From Comamonadaceae bacterium ALPHA2B (GTDB lineage Bacteria; Pseudomonadota; Gammaproteobacteria; Burkholderiales; Burkholderiaceae_C), in assembly GCA_005503065.1 (NCBI GenBank), contig SCOE01000025.1:25738-89737 (forward strand): DNA of 64,000 nt, in the 5' to 3' direction. A program made the position numbers and the translations under genes. The notes under the pieces are model-generated. The model had not been told where the DNA came from, searched no databases, and saw nothing but the letters and a program-made list of their open reading frames with translations. Shown one piece after another: positions 9,038-19,776 of this stretch. Position 1 is the stretch's first letter, and each line of letters begins with the position of its first letter.

Positions 9038-10387
9038 ATGTCCGCCGTCTTCAACTTCACCTTCGTCCCCTGGTTCCGCTCGGTGGCGCCCTACATCCAC
9101 ACGCACCGGGGCAAGACCTTCGTGGTGGCCGTGGCGGGCGAAGCCATCGCCGCGGGCAAGCTGCCGTCGATCGCGCAGGACCTGGCGCTGATCCAGTCGA
9201 TGGGCGTGAAGATCGTGCTGGTGCACGGCTTCCGTCCGCAGGTGAACGAACAACTGCGCGCCAAGGGCCACGAGGCGAAGTACTCGCATGGCATCCGCAT
9301 CACCGACGAGGTGGCGCTCGACTGCGCCCAGGAGGCGGCCGGCCAGTTGCGTTACGAGATCGAGGCCGCTTTCAGCCAGGGGCTGCCCAACACGCCGATG
9401 GCAGGTTCGACGGTGCGCATGATCTCGGGCAACTTCATCACCGCGCGCCCGGTGGGCGTGGTCGACGGCGTGGACTTCCAGCATTCGGGCCTGGTGCGCA
9501 AGGTCGATGTGGCAGGCATCCGCCGCACCCTGGACTTCGGCGCCATGGTGCTGATGTCGCCCTTCGGCTTCTCGCCGACCGGCGAGGCTTTCAACCTGAC
9601 GATGGAAGAGGTCGCCACCAGCGTGGCCATCTCCATTCAGGCCGACAAGCTGATCTTCCTGACCGAGATTCCCGGCATTCCGCTGGACGTGAATCAGCCG
9701 GTGAGCGAAGACAACCCCATCGACACCGAGCTGCCGCTGGACACCGCCCGCCAACTGCTCACCCAGCTGGCCCCGGCACAGCGGCCCACCGACACGGCCT
9801 TCTACCTGCAGCACTGCGTCAAGGCCTGCGAGGCCGGGGTGGAGCGCAACCACATCCTGCCCTTCGCCGTCGACGGCTCGCTGCTGCTCGAGATCTACGT
9901 CCACGACGGCATCGGTACCATGGTGATCGACGAGAAGCTCGAGTCGGTGCGCGAGGCCGAGGTCGACGACATCGGCGGCATCCTGCAGCTGATCGAGCCC
10001 TTCGAGCGCGACGGCACCCTGGTCAAGCGCAGCCGCACCGAGATCGAGCGCGACATCCACCAGTACACGGTGGTCGAGCACGACGGCGTGATCTTCGGCT
10101 GCGCCGCGCTGTACCCCTACCCCGAGGCGAAGACGGCGGAGATGGCAGCCCTCACCGTGTCGCCGCAGTCGCAGGGCCAGGGCGACGGCGAGAAGCTGCT
10201 CAAGCGCATCGAGCACCGCGCCCGCGCGATGGAGCTGGACAGCATCTTCGTGCTGACCACGCGCACCATGCACTGGTTCATCAAGCGCGGCTTCCAGCAG
10301 GTCAACCCCGACTGGCTGCCCGAGGCGCGCAAGAAGAAATACAACTGGGACCGCAAGAGCCAGGTGCTGGTCAAGAAGCTGCGCTGA
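9038..10387 (+). CDS. argA: Amino-acid N-acetyltransferase (N-acetylglutamate synthase) ArgA
   Basis: Bifunctional-architecture N-acetylglutamate synthase of 449 residues that catalyses the first step of arginine biosynthesis. An amino-acid-kinase domain (about residues 20-290, with VLVHGFRPQVNEQL) is followed by a GNAT acetyltransferase domain (about 305-445, with LTVSPQSQGQGDGEKLL as the acetyl-CoA loop). The start is MSAVFNFTFVPWFRS, the family's conserved N terminus; the longer upstream frame translates repeat DNA. In this family arginine binds the kinase domain and inhibits the enzyme. Confidence 0.95.
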   Translation: MSAVFNFTFVPWFRSVAPYIHTHRGKTFVVAVAGEAIAAGKLPSIAQDLALIQSMGVKIVLVHGFRPQVNEQLRAKGHEAKYSHGIRITDEVALDCAQEAAGQLRYEIEAAFSQGLPNTPMAGSTVRMISGNFITARPVGVVDGVDFQHSGLVRKVDVAGIRRTLDFGAMVLMSPFGFSPTGEAFNLTMEEVATSVAISIQADKLIFLTEIPGIPLDVNQPVSEDNPIDTELPLDTARQLLTQLAPAQRPTDTAFYLQHCVKACEAGVERNHILPFAVDGSLLLEIYVHDGIGTMVIDEKLESVREAEVDDIGGILQLIEPFERDGTLVKRSRTEIERDIHQYTVVEHDGVIFGCAALYPYPEAKTAEMAALTVSPQSQGQGDGEKLLKRIEHRARAMELDSIFVLTTRTMHWFIKRGFQQVNPDWLPEARKKKYNWDRKSQVLVKKLR

Positions 10388-10486
10388 ACGCACCGGCGCC
10401 CCCGGCCGATCCATCGAATGGCGGATGGCGGGATCGCGCGCCGCGCGCCACCATCGGATTCCCGATCCACGCCACAGGAGCGTCCG

Positions 10487-10789
10487 ATGTTTCCCTTGTT
10501 CTGGAATGTGTCCTATGCCCCCGTCTACCGCTGGCCGGGCGGCGGCGACTGGCAGCAGGCGGTGGACACCCGCACCATCGTCAAGGCCATCGCCGGCCCG
10601 GGCTCCTCGGATGTGGAGGTGGAGTGCCGCGCGGTGGAGCGCTACAGCTATGGCCGACAGATCGGCTGGCTGACGGAGGTGCTCATGGGCTTGCAGGAAG
10701 ACGCCGGACCGCAGCAGAAGCAGCGGGCGCGCGATGCATTGGTCAAGCTCCGCAAGGCGGCGGCATGGATCGACAGCATCAAGCCGTAG
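10487..10789 (+). CDS. Conserved hypothetical protein (100 aa)
   Basis: Small soluble protein beginning MFPLFWNVSYAPVYRWPGGG, with a tryptophan/aromatic-rich N terminus and a basic helical C terminus. No domain was recognised. The start is supported by AGGAG at 10476-10480, six bases before the ATG. It lies 99 bases downstream of argA on the same strand and may be cotranscribed. The N terminus looks like hypothetical proteins of Comamonadaceae, but that is recollection and untested. Confidence 0.65.
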   Translation: MFPLFWNVSYAPVYRWPGGGDWQQAVDTRTIVKAIAGPGSSDVEVECRAVERYSYGRQIGWLTEVLMGLQEDAGPQQKQRARDALVKLRKAAAWIDSIKP

Positions 10790-10870
10790 CCGGCGGCCAC
10801 CCGCGCGGCGCGGCGCGTGCGCGGCACGCCGTCGCTGGGGTCGTGCGAGGTCCGGCCGACCTCGCCTCTC

Positions 10871-11665
10871 TCACATCCTGGGCTGCCCATTCGACGCCGT
10901 CAGCCCGCCATCCACGGGCACCAGCGCACCATTGACGAAGCTGGCATCGTCGCTGGCCAGGAAGGCGACCACCGACGCCACCTCGGCCGGATCGGCACCG
11001 CGGCCCAGCGGGATCCGGTCCTTGAAGCGTGCCATGGTGTCCGGGTCGTCCTGCATGTCGGCCGTCATCGGTGTGAAGGTCAGGCTGGGGCAGACCGCGT
11101 TCACCCGCACGCCCTTGCCGCCATGGTCCAGCGCCATCGCGCGGGTCAGGTTGACCACGGCGCCCTTCGAGGCGTTGTAGGCCACCAGGCCCCAGTCGCC
11201 GCCCAGCCCCGACACGGACGCGGTGTTGACGATGCAGCCGCCGCTGCGCTCCAGGTGTGGCATCGCCGCCTTGGCCCCGTTGAAGACGCCGCCGGCATTC
11301 ACCGCCAGCGTGCGGTGGAAATCCTCGGCCGACGCCTTGATCGCATCGCCTTCGGGTGCGATGCCGGCGTTGCTGACCAGCACGTGCAGGCTGCCGAAGC
11401 GGTCGACCGCTGCGGCGACGAGCGCTTCGACCTGGGCCAGGTCCGCCACGTCGGCCTGGTGCACCAGCGTACGCTCGGGCGGCAGGTCTCCGGCCACCTT
11501 GTCGAGTTTGCCGGCATGGTCGCCGGCCAGCACCACGTTGGCGCCTTCGGCCGAGAAGCGGCGCGCGATGGCTTCACCGATGCCGGAGCCCGCTCCGGTG
11601 ACGATGACGACGCGGCCATGGAAACGGTCACGTCCCTGGGAAGAAGAAAGTTGGAGTGCAGTCAT
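10871..11665 (-). CDS. SDR-family NAD(P)-dependent oxidoreductase
   Basis: Classical short-chain dehydrogenase of 264 residues. The Rossmann nucleotide motif is TGAGSGIGEA near residues 24-33, with VSNAGIAPEG as the NAG motif, TASVSG as the catalytic serine region, YNASKGA as the Tyr-Lys pair and a C-terminal VPVDGGLTASN typical of the family. Substrate is unknown. The ATG at 11665 (MTALQLSSS) was preferred to a longer frame whose first 23 residues look non-coding. It lies downstream of azlD on the same strand but 138 bases away, so it may be separately expressed. Confidence 0.85.
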   Translation of the reverse strand: MTALQLSSSQGRDRFHGRVVIVTGAGSGIGEAIARRFSAEGANVVLAGDHAGKLDKVAGDLPPERTLVHQADVADLAQVEALVAAAVDRFGSLHVLVSNAGIAPEGDAIKASAEDFHRTLAVNAGGVFNGAKAAMPHLERSGGCIVNTASVSGLGGDWGLVAYNASKGAVVNLTRAMALDHGGKGVRVNAVCPSLTFTPMTADMQDDPDTMARFKDRIPLGRGADPAEVASVVAFLASDDASFVNGALVPVDGGLTASNGQPRM

Positions 11666-11803
11666 GCTTTCATGAACGCACGCAGCGGCGAGGAAGCGCG
11701 TCGGAGAAGCGCGCGTCGGCGCGTCACGAAGCACGTACGCCTCCGATCACGAGCTCGGCCGTCGGCGCGCTGAACGCCAGCGCCACCGGCCCCCCCACGG
11801 CAT

Positions 11804-12142
11804 TCAACCGGCCATGCCCAGGCTGCGCAGCAACAGCAACGCCGCAGTACCCACGACCACCGGCCCGGTCACACCACGCCGCCAGCAGAACCAAGCCACG
11901 GAGACGGCCACGGCCAGCCATCGCGGATCGTGCCAGCCTGCACCGACGGCCGTGTTCGACGTGCCTCGCATCACCTCCGGCACCACGACCGCCATGAGCG
12001 CCGCCAGCGGCGCGTGCCGCAGCCCGGACGCCAACCAGCCGGGCAGACGCGGCTCGCGCCGCGGCAGCAGGAACACGCCGCGCGTGAGCACGGTGACCCC
12101 CGCCAGCGCGAGGATGGCGATCCACAGGTGCAGGTCAATCAT
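11804..12142 (-). CDS. azlD: AzlD-type branched-chain amino acid transporter subunit
   Basis: Small 112-residue polytopic membrane protein with about four hydrophobic segments, the size and layout of AzlD. AzlD pairs with AzlC to export branched-chain amino acids and their analogues. Its ATG overlaps the azlC stop as ATGA, consistent with translational coupling in a two-subunit permease. Confidence 0.88.
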   Translation of the reverse strand: MIDLHLWIAILALAGVTVLTRGVFLLPRREPRLPGWLASGLRHAPLAALMAVVVPEVMRGTSNTAVGAGWHDPRWLAVAVSVAWFCWRRGVTGPVVVGTAALLLLRSLGMAG

Positions 12143-12864
12143 GGCGTGGAGATGCGGGGGCGGCGCCGCTCGGCCCAGTGGCCTGCCGCCATGGCGGCGC
12201 CGATGGCTGCAATGACCTGCAGGCCGAAGGGCCATCCCTGCCCCATCCAGCCGATGGCGCCGGCCACGGCCGCGACCAACCAGCTCGGCCGGTCCGCGAT
12301 CATGGGCATGGCCAGGCCCAGCAGGGCCAGCACACCAATGAAGCGCAGGTCCCAGTCCGGCGGAATGGCATCGGCCAGGAAGATGCCCGCCAGCGAAGCC
12401 GCCTGCCACGCCGCCCAGTTGAAAAGCGCCAGGCCCAGGAAGTAAGCCAACTGATCGGGCGCACGCCGCGGGTAGCGCTGCATGAAGCGCACGTACACCG
12501 GGTCGCCCGCCAGATAGGCCAATCCCAGCCGCTGCGGCCGCGGCAGCAGGCCGAAGTAGCGCCGCCAGTGCGCACTGAAGACCACGAAGCGTACGTTGAG
12601 CATCAGCGCCGTCAGCACGATCACCCACAGCGGCGCACCGGCCAGGATCATCGGCAGGCAGGCCAGTTGCGAGGCGCTGGCGAACACCAGCAGCGACATG
12701 GCGACCACCGCCCCCATCGGCAGCCCGCTGCGCGCCATGGCCACGCCGGTCACCAGGCCCAGAGCCACCGTGCCCAGCGCCGGGCCGGCGATGGCCCGCA
12801 CGCCCTCGGCAAAGCCGGGGTGCCTGAGGAGCGAGCGCAGCGATCGCGGGACGAAAAGCACCAT
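12139..12864 (-). CDS. azlC: AzlC-type branched-chain amino acid exporter subunit
   Basis: 241-residue membrane protein of the LIV-E (AzlC) family with about seven hydrophobic segments. The family motif region shows MSLLVFASASQLACLPMI and LNVRFVVFSAHWRRYF. It forms the large subunit with AzlD and moves branched-chain amino acids outward. It lies 27 bases downstream of an amidase gene on the same strand, so amino acid release from amides and export may be linked. That link is inference from gene order. Confidence 0.9.
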   Translation of the reverse strand: MVLFVPRSLRSLLRHPGFAEGVRAIAGPALGTVALGLVTGVAMARSGLPMGAVVAMSLLVFASASQLACLPMILAGAPLWVIVLTALMLNVRFVVFSAHWRRYFGLLPRPQRLGLAYLAGDPVYVRFMQRYPRRAPDQLAYFLGLALFNWAAWQAASLAGIFLADAIPPDWDLRFIGVLALLGLAMPMIADRPSWLVAAVAGAIGWMGQGWPFGLQVIAAIGAAMAAGHWAERRRPRISTP

Positions 12865-12891
12865 GTCGTGTGAGTCTTGCGCCGGGCCCGC

Positions 12892-14367
12892 TCAAGCGGC
12901 AGTGACGTGCACGCCCGGGCGGCGGCCGTCGTTCCAGCGGCCGCCGAGGGCGCGCTCGATCTGCGCCGCCAGTTGCAGCAGCAGGCCGTCGTTGGCCTGG
13001 CGCGCCTGGGCATGGATGCCGAAGGGCAGCCCGTTGCCCTGCTGCGCCATGGGCAGCGAGATGGCCGGGATGCCGCACAGGTTGGACAACGGCGTGTACG
13101 AGAAGAACTTCCAGAGGTTGTCGAACCAGTCCAGCACGTCCGGGTTGTCGCTGGTCGTCAGGTACTCGGTGGTGCCGATGCGCGGCGTCGGCAGCGCGGT
13201 GATGGGGGTGAGGATGATGTCCCAGTCCTCGAAGAAGGCGCCGAAGGCCCGTGCCGTGCTGTTGAACACGGCCTGCATCCTGTAGCGCTCGGCGTACGAC
13301 AGGTCCTTGCCGGCCTCCCAGATGCGGATGTTGATCGGCTCGATCCGATCCGCAGGCGGGCGCTCCAGTCCGGCCTTGGCCAGCAGGCCGTTGATGACCT
13401 GGGCGAAGTTGCTGATGTAGCAGGTGGTCTGCGCGCGGAAGGCCTCGCGCAGGTCGGCCTGCGGCAGCGCCCATTCGACATGGTGGCCCAGGCCTTCGAG
13501 GAAGCGCGCGGCCTTCTCCAGCTCGGCCACGATCTCGGGCGTGGCGCGGTAGTCGCCCCATTCGTGCGACAGCGCGATGCGCAGCCGGCCCGGGTCCTTC
13601 CGGATCAGCTGGGTGTAGGGTTCGGGCGCGGTCCAGTAAGGCATGAACTCGCCGGGCGCGCCGCCACGGCAGGCATCGACGAAGGCCGCCGTATCACGCA
13701 CCGTGCGGCTGTGGCAGCCCTGGATGGAGACATAGCCCGTGATGTCCGACAGGTTGGGGCCGATGCTGAACACGCCGCGCGAGGGCTTGAGACCGATGTT
13801 GCCGTTGAAGCCGGCCGGGATGCGGATCGACCCGCCGCCGTCCGTCGCATGCGACATGGGCACCACGCCCGCCGCCACCATGGCCGAGGTTCCCGCTGAG
13901 GAGCCGCAGGTGGTGAAGTCGGTGTTCCAGGGATTGCGCGTGACGTAGACGGCCGGGTTCTCGGCGGAGCTGCAGACGCCGAACTCCGGCGTGGTGGTGC
14001 GGCCCATCAGGTTGAGGCCGGCCTTGCGCATCTGCTTCGTGAGCCAGGCGTCCTCGGTCGGGCGATTGCCGCGCATGAAGAGCGAGCCCTGCTCCTGCAG
14101 CCGGCCCTTGAGCGTGGGGCCCAGGTCCTTCATGAGGAAGGGCACGCCGGCGAAGGAGCCTTGCGGATTCAGCCCGTCCTTGAGCGGGTCGGCCACCACG
14201 TCCTCGAAGACCTCGACCACGGCCGACAGCGCCGGGTTGGTCTTTGCGATGCCGGCCGCGGCCTGCTGCGCGAGTTCGGCGGCCGTCAGCTCGCCCTGCC
14301 GCACCTTCTCGGCCAGGGCCGTCGCGTCCTGCGCGGCCCATTCGTCCCAGCTCATTGCCAATGTCAT
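12892..14367 (-). CDS. Amidase-signature hydrolase, NylA-like
   Basis: Amidase signature enzyme of 491 residues. The Ser-cisSer-Lys triad can be placed as Lys80 (FLMKDLG), Ser156 (CGSSAGTSA) and Ser180 (DGGGSIRIPAG). The order and spacing are those of amidases such as 6-aminohexanoate-cyclic-dimer hydrolase NylA. It cleaves a C-N amide bond of unknown substrate and has no signal peptide, so it is cytoplasmic. It sits downstream of a full dipeptide-type ABC importer on the same strand, so an imported amide or short peptide is the natural substrate to consider. Confidence 0.85.
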   Translation of the reverse strand: MTLAMSWDEWAAQDATALAEKVRQGELTAAELAQQAAAGIAKTNPALSAVVEVFEDVVADPLKDGLNPQGSFAGVPFLMKDLGPTLKGRLQEQGSLFMRGNRPTEDAWLTKQMRKAGLNLMGRTTTPEFGVCSSAENPAVYVTRNPWNTDFTTCGSSAGTSAMVAAGVVPMSHATDGGGSIRIPAGFNGNIGLKPSRGVFSIGPNLSDITGYVSIQGCHSRTVRDTAAFVDACRGGAPGEFMPYWTAPEPYTQLIRKDPGRLRIALSHEWGDYRATPEIVAELEKAARFLEGLGHHVEWALPQADLREAFRAQTTCYISNFAQVINGLLAKAGLERPPADRIEPINIRIWEAGKDLSYAERYRMQAVFNSTARAFGAFFEDWDIILTPITALPTPRIGTTEYLTTSDNPDVLDWFDNLWKFFSYTPLSNLCGIPAISLPMAQQGNGLPFGIHAQARQANDGLLLQLAAQIERALGGRWNDGRRPGVHVTAA

Positions 14368-14434
14368 GTCGTGTGTTCCAGGCGTTCGGATGTCGATCGA
14401 AGCGAAAATTCTGCCCGCTCGTGCCTGGGCCTGC

Positions 14435-16108
14435 TCAGGCCGTCAGTCCCAGCTCGGTGCGCGGCGCGGCGGCGAGCAGCTTGCGGGTGTAGGCATGGGC
14501 CGGCGCGCCGAAGACCTCGGCGGTCAGGCCCTCCTCCACGATGCGGCCCTGGTGCATCACGATCACGCGGTCGCACAGCTGCGCCGCCACCCGAAGGTCA
14601 TGCGTGATGAACAGGATGCCCAGACCGAAGTCGCGTTGCACCTCCCGCAGCAGGTCGAGGATCTGCGCCTGCACCGATACGTCGAGCGCCGACACCGCCT
14701 CGTCCGCCACCAGCACCTGCGGCTGGCAGGCGACGGCGCGGGCGATGGCCAGGCGCTGACGCTGCCCGCCCGAGAACTGGTGCGGGTAGCGCGACAGCGC
14801 AGCGCGCGGCAGCTGGATGCGGTCCATCAGCTCCTCGGCGAGCTTGCGCGCCGCCGGCACGTCCGCCCCGAAGTTGACCGCACCCTCGATCATCGAGGAG
14901 CCCACGGTGCGCCGCGGATTGAGCGAGCGGTTCGGATCCTGGAACACCACCTGCACCCGCGAGCGCAGCGGCCGCAGCCGCGATTCCGACAACGACTGCA
15001 CTTCGCGATCGCCCCAGGTGACGGTGCCTTCGCTCGGGTCGATCAGCCGGATCATGCAGCGCGCGAAGGTGGACTTGCCCGAACCCGATTCGCCCACCAC
15101 CCCCACCGTCTCCCCGCGGTGCACGGCCACGCTCGCGTCCTTGAGCGCGGTGTTGGGCTTGGCACGGCCCAGCCAGTCGCGGCGCACATAGGTCTTGCCG
15201 ACGGCGCGGCCGGCCAGCAGGGCCGGGCCGCCGGGCAGCGCGCGCGCTGGTGGCGGCACCATGCCAGGCACGGCGGCCAGCAGCATGCGGGTGTAGTCCT
15301 CGCGCGGCGTGCGCAGCACCTGCTCGCGCGGGCCCTGCTCCACCACCGTGCCGCGGTGCATCACCATCACCTCGTCGGCGATTTCGGCCACCACGCCCAT
15401 GTCGTGCGTGATGAACAGCACCGCGCTGCCCTGCTCCTGCTGCAGCTCGGCGATGAGCTTGAGGATCTCGGCCTGTGTGGTCACGTCCAGCGCCGTGGTC
15501 GGCTCGTCGCAGATCAGGAGGCGCGGCTTGAGGATGATCGCCATCGCGATGACGATGCGCTGGCGCTGCCCGCCCGACAGCTGGTGCGGGTAGCTCGAGA
15601 AGATGCGCTGCGGATCGGGCAGGCGCACGCGCTCGAACACCTCCAGGATGCGCGCCTTGCGCTCGGCCGGCGTCAGGGTCGTGTGGTTGCGCAGCAGCTC
15701 GTCGACCTGCTCCCCGCAGCTGAGCACCGGGTTGAGCGCGGTCATCGGCTCCTGGAAGACCATGCCCATCACCCGGCCGCGCAGGGCGCGCAGGCGCTTT
15801 TCGGGCAGGTAGCGGCCGCCACTCAGCAGCGGCTCGCCGGCCAGCGCGATGTCGCCACCCGTGATCGTGAGGCCCCTGGCCAGCAGCGCCATCACGGTGG
15901 TGGCCAGCACCGACTTGCCGGAGCCGGACTCGCCCACGATGCACAGCGTGCGGCCAGCCTCGATGCGCACGTCCAGCCGCTCGATGGCGTGGGGCCGGTC
16001 GGCGTCGGCAGGCAGCGCGACCTGCAGGCCACGCACCTCCAGCACGGGGCTGCCGGCAGGCATGGACGGCGCTTCGCCAGCGGCGATGCGGGTGGGAAGG
16101 GGTTTCAT
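14435..16108 (-). CDS. Fused dipeptide ABC transporter ATPase (DppD-DppF type)
   Basis: Two complete ABC ATPase domains in one 557-residue chain, as in GsiA. The first has Walker A GESGSGKS, signature LSGGQRQR and DEPTTALDV. The second has GESGSGKS, FSGGQRQR and DEAVSALDV; each unit ends with a peptide-transporter-type C-terminal extension. It powers the permease pair encoded just upstream. The start MKPLPTRIAAG is chosen because GAGGT precedes it by about 7 bases and the longer frame would run back to the permease stop. The gene lies 13 bases after dppC. Confidence 0.9.
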   Translation of the reverse strand: MKPLPTRIAAGEAPSMPAGSPVLEVRGLQVALPADADRPHAIERLDVRIEAGRTLCIVGESGSGKSVLATTVMALLARGLTITGGDIALAGEPLLSGGRYLPEKRLRALRGRVMGMVFQEPMTALNPVLSCGEQVDELLRNHTTLTPAERKARILEVFERVRLPDPQRIFSSYPHQLSGGQRQRIVIAMAIILKPRLLICDEPTTALDVTTQAEILKLIAELQQEQGSAVLFITHDMGVVAEIADEVMVMHRGTVVEQGPREQVLRTPREDYTRMLLAAVPGMVPPPARALPGGPALLAGRAVGKTYVRRDWLGRAKPNTALKDASVAVHRGETVGVVGESGSGKSTFARCMIRLIDPSEGTVTWGDREVQSLSESRLRPLRSRVQVVFQDPNRSLNPRRTVGSSMIEGAVNFGADVPAARKLAEELMDRIQLPRAALSRYPHQFSGGQRQRLAIARAVACQPQVLVADEAVSALDVSVQAQILDLLREVQRDFGLGILFITHDLRVAAQLCDRVIVMHQGRIVEEGLTAEVFGAPAHAYTRKLLAAAPRTELGLTA

Positions 16109-16121
16109 GGTCGCACCTCGC

Positions 16122-16994
16122 TCAGCTGCGCTTGGAGAACTTGGGATCGAGCACATCGCGCAGCCCGTCGCCCAGCAGGTTGATGGCCAGCACGGTGGGC
16201 ACCAGGAAGAGCGCGGGCCACAGCACGTTGCCTGGCGCCTGCGAGAAGAGCACGCGGCCTTCGGCCATGATGTTTCCCCAGGTGGGCACCTCGGCCGGCA
16301 GGCCCAGGCCCAGGAAGCTCAGGATGGCCTCCGTCAGCACGGCTGAAGCGGCGATGAAGGTGCCCTGCACGATCAGCGGTGCGAGGGCGTTGGGCAGGAT
16401 GTCACGCCACAGGATCACGGCATTGGACGTGGCCAGCGCACGGGCCGCCTCGACGAAGGGCTCGTCGCGCAGACCGATCACCAGGGCCCGCACCAGGCGC
16501 GTCACCCGCGGCACCTCGGGCACGGCGATGGCCAGGATCACCGTTGGCAGGCTCGCGCCCAGCATGGCCACCAGCGTGATGGCCAGCAGCACGGCCGGAA
16601 TGGCCATGAGCCCGTCCATCACCCGCATCAGCACGGCGTCGGCGGCGCGGAAGTAGCCGGCCACCATGCCCAGCGTGCAGCCCAGCGCGATGGCGAGGAA
16701 GGCGGTGAGCACGCCCACCAGCAGCGAGATGCGGGTGCCGTAGAGCACACGGCTCCACACGTCGCGGCCGACGCTGTCGCTGCCCATCCAGAAGGTGTGC
16801 TGCACCATCGATCCATCGGGCAGCGTGACCTGGCCTGCGGTGCCCGCGGGCACGGTGATGAAGCTGGCGTCCATGGCCGAGGGGTCGAAGGTGCCCAGCC
16901 AGGGCGCCATCAGCCCCAGCAGCGTGAGCACCAGCAGCACCAGGGTGCCGCCGCGCACGGCGCCATGGCGCCAGAGTTTATGGAAGGTGCCCAT
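16122..16994 (-). CDS. Dipeptide-type ABC transporter permease (DppC-like)
   Basis: Inner-membrane permease of about 290 residues with an N-terminal hydrophobic segment, a periplasmic loop and a C-terminal BPD_transp_1 domain. The EAA loop reads EAARALATSNAVILWRDILP. The start MGTFHKLWRH lies 4 bases after the dppB stop. An alternative ATG at 17039 would overlap dppB by 41 bases and add 15 polar residues. Confidence 0.87.
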   Translation of the reverse strand: MGTFHKLWRHGAVRGGTLVLLVLTLLGLMAPWLGTFDPSAMDASFITVPAGTAGQVTLPDGSMVQHTFWMGSDSVGRDVWSRVLYGTRISLLVGVLTAFLAIALGCTLGMVAGYFRAADAVLMRVMDGLMAIPAVLLAITLVAMLGASLPTVILAIAVPEVPRVTRLVRALVIGLRDEPFVEAARALATSNAVILWRDILPNALAPLIVQGTFIAASAVLTEAILSFLGLGLPAEVPTWGNIMAEGRVLFSQAPGNVLWPALFLVPTVLAINLLGDGLRDVLDPKFSKRS

Positions 16995-16998
16995 GGCT

Positions 16999-17940
<942 letters not shown>

Positions 17941-17953
17941 GGCCGCCCTACCC

Positions 17954-19573
17954 TCACTGCTTGCGGATGTTCCAGTAGACCTGGGCGCCCGCCGGAACCA
18001 GGCCGCTCACGCCCTTGCGCACGGCGGCCGGCTGGTTGTACTGGCCCACGGGCACATGGGTAACGGTCTGGAAGGCCTGCAGTTGCGCGGCCTCGGCCAG
18101 CTTCTTCTTCTCGGCGTCGGTGGTGGCGGCGACGAACTGCTTCTTGATGGCTTCGAGCTTGGGGTCGTCCTGCCAGCCGAACCAGCCCTTGTCGCCGGTG
18201 GCGTTCATCATGGCCATGGTCAGCGGATTGAGGATGTCCGAGGCCGTCCAGGAGGTCATGAAGATGCTCCAGCCGCCGGCCGAGGGCGCGTCCTTCTTGG
18301 CGCGGCGGGCCACCAGGGTCTGCCAGTCCATGTTCTGCAGGTCGACCTTGAAGCCGGCCTGCTCCAGCTGCTGTTTGGCCACCAGCGGCAGCTTGCCGAT
18401 GGTGCCGTTGTCGGAGGGGCGCATCAGCACCACGGGCTCGCCCTTGTAGCCGGCCTCGGCCAGCAGGGCCTTGGCCTTCTCCGGGCTGGCGATGCCGGTG
18501 TACTCGCCCGTGTTGGCCGACTCATAGGGCGTGCCGCAGGGGAACATGCTCTTGCAGTAGCGCGTCAGGCCCGGCGTCCCCACCTGCGTGCGCAGGAAGG
18601 CTTCCTGTCCGAGGGCCAGCATGGCGGCACGGCGGATCTTCTCGTTGTTGAAGGGCGCGTGCAGGAAATTGAAGCGCAGGATGAATTGGTTGCCTGCCGG
18701 TTGGGCATCCACCAGTTCCACGTTCGGGTTGCTGCGCAGCGTGGCGTACTGCTCGAAGGCCGGCTGCTCCAGGATGTCGGCCTCGCCGTTGAGCAGCGCA
18801 TTGAGCTGCGTCTGCGCGTCGCGGATGAAGAGCCATTCCACGCGGTCCACGTACACGTTCTTGCCGCCGGCCGTGCCCGAGGGCGCCTCGGCGCGCGGCT
18901 TGTACTTGGTGTTCTTGAGGAAAACGGCCTTCTCGCCGGGACGGAACTCCTCGGCCTTGAAGATGTAGGGGCCGGAGCCGATCGTCTCCTTGATCTGCAC
19001 GTCGCCGGACGTGTCGGCCACGCGCTTGGGCATGATGAATGGCACGTTGGACGAAGGCTTGCCCAGCGCCTCGGTCACCAGGCCAAAGGGCTCCTTGAGC
19101 TGGATGACGAAGGTCTTGGCGTCGGGCGTCTCGTACTTGTCGATGGCCTTGGCCAGCTGGCCGCCGAAGGTGTCGCGGCTGGCCCAGCGCTTGAGCGAGG
19201 CAACCACGTCCTCGCTGGTGACCGGCTTGCCGTCATGGAACTCCAGGCCGTCGCGCAGTTGGAAGGTCCAGGTCTTGTTGTCCTTGGAGACGCTCCACTT
19301 GCCCACCATCTGCGGCTGGATCTTGCCCTGGGCGTCGGTGCCGAACAGGGTGTCGTAGATCATGTAGCCGAAGTTGCGCGAGATGTAGGCCGTGGTCCAG
19401 ATCGGGTCCAGCACCGTCATGTTGGTGGTGGGGATGATCTTGAGCGTGCTGCCCTGCGCCGCCGCGGGCAGCGCCGTGCCGGCGGTCACGGCCAGCATGG
19501 CGGCGCACGCCGCCCACTTCGTCAGGGCACGGCGGCTCACGGGGCGGGCGGCGGAAGGATTCGAGGTGTGCAT
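17954..19573 (-). CDS. Family 5 periplasmic substrate-binding protein (peptide/amide ABC importer)
   Basis: 539-residue SBP_bac_5 protein with a twin-arginine-like N region (SRRALTKW), a hydrophobic core and an AAAQ-type cleavage site near residue 40. The mature part has the family pattern of WTFQLRDGLEFHDGKPVTSEDV and later NEKIRRAAMLAL. It captures peptides, amides or opine-like solutes in the periplasm for the DppBC permease. It is the first gene of the minus-strand operon and diverges from the MocR-type regulator, which probably controls it. The ligand is not predictable. Confidence 0.9.
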   Translation of the reverse strand: MHTSNPSAARPVSRRALTKWAACAAMLAVTAGTALPAAAQGSTLKIIPTTNMTVLDPIWTTAYISRNFGYMIYDTLFGTDAQGKIQPQMVGKWSVSKDNKTWTFQLRDGLEFHDGKPVTSEDVVASLKRWASRDTFGGQLAKAIDKYETPDAKTFVIQLKEPFGLVTEALGKPSSNVPFIMPKRVADTSGDVQIKETIGSGPYIFKAEEFRPGEKAVFLKNTKYKPRAEAPSGTAGGKNVYVDRVEWLFIRDAQTQLNALLNGEADILEQPAFEQYATLRSNPNVELVDAQPAGNQFILRFNFLHAPFNNEKIRRAAMLALGQEAFLRTQVGTPGLTRYCKSMFPCGTPYESANTGEYTGIASPEKAKALLAEAGYKGEPVVLMRPSDNGTIGKLPLVAKQQLEQAGFKVDLQNMDWQTLVARRAKKDAPSAGGWSIFMTSWTASDILNPLTMAMMNATGDKGWFGWQDDPKLEAIKKQFVAATTDAEKKKLAEAAQLQAFQTVTHVPVGQYNQPAAVRKGVSGLVPAGAQVYWNIRKQ

Positions 19574-19715
19574 GAGGATTCCGAAGTAGGCGGTGGGAAG
19601 TCAGGAAAGATCCGGCTTGCCGGTGGGGGTGGATTGGGACAAAAATCGCTGCAATTGAATATGTACAGTTTGAAAGAGCTGCACTAGAACAGTCAGACTG
19701 CGCGATCACAGACAG

Positions 19716-19730
19716 GTGCATCACATGCAC
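19716..19730. promoter_or_regulatory. Inverted repeat between the SBP gene and the MocR gene
   Basis: GTGCAT-CAC-ATGCAC is a perfect 6+6 inverted repeat in the 203-bp divergent region, 46 bases before the regulator ATG. The same region has an AT-rich block at about 19638-19690 suited to promoters. Operator function is inferred from symmetry and place only. Confidence 0.35.
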
Positions 19731-19776
19731 CCATTCAGTGCCACAGCTGCCGCCCTCATCCCCACCCGGACCGTCC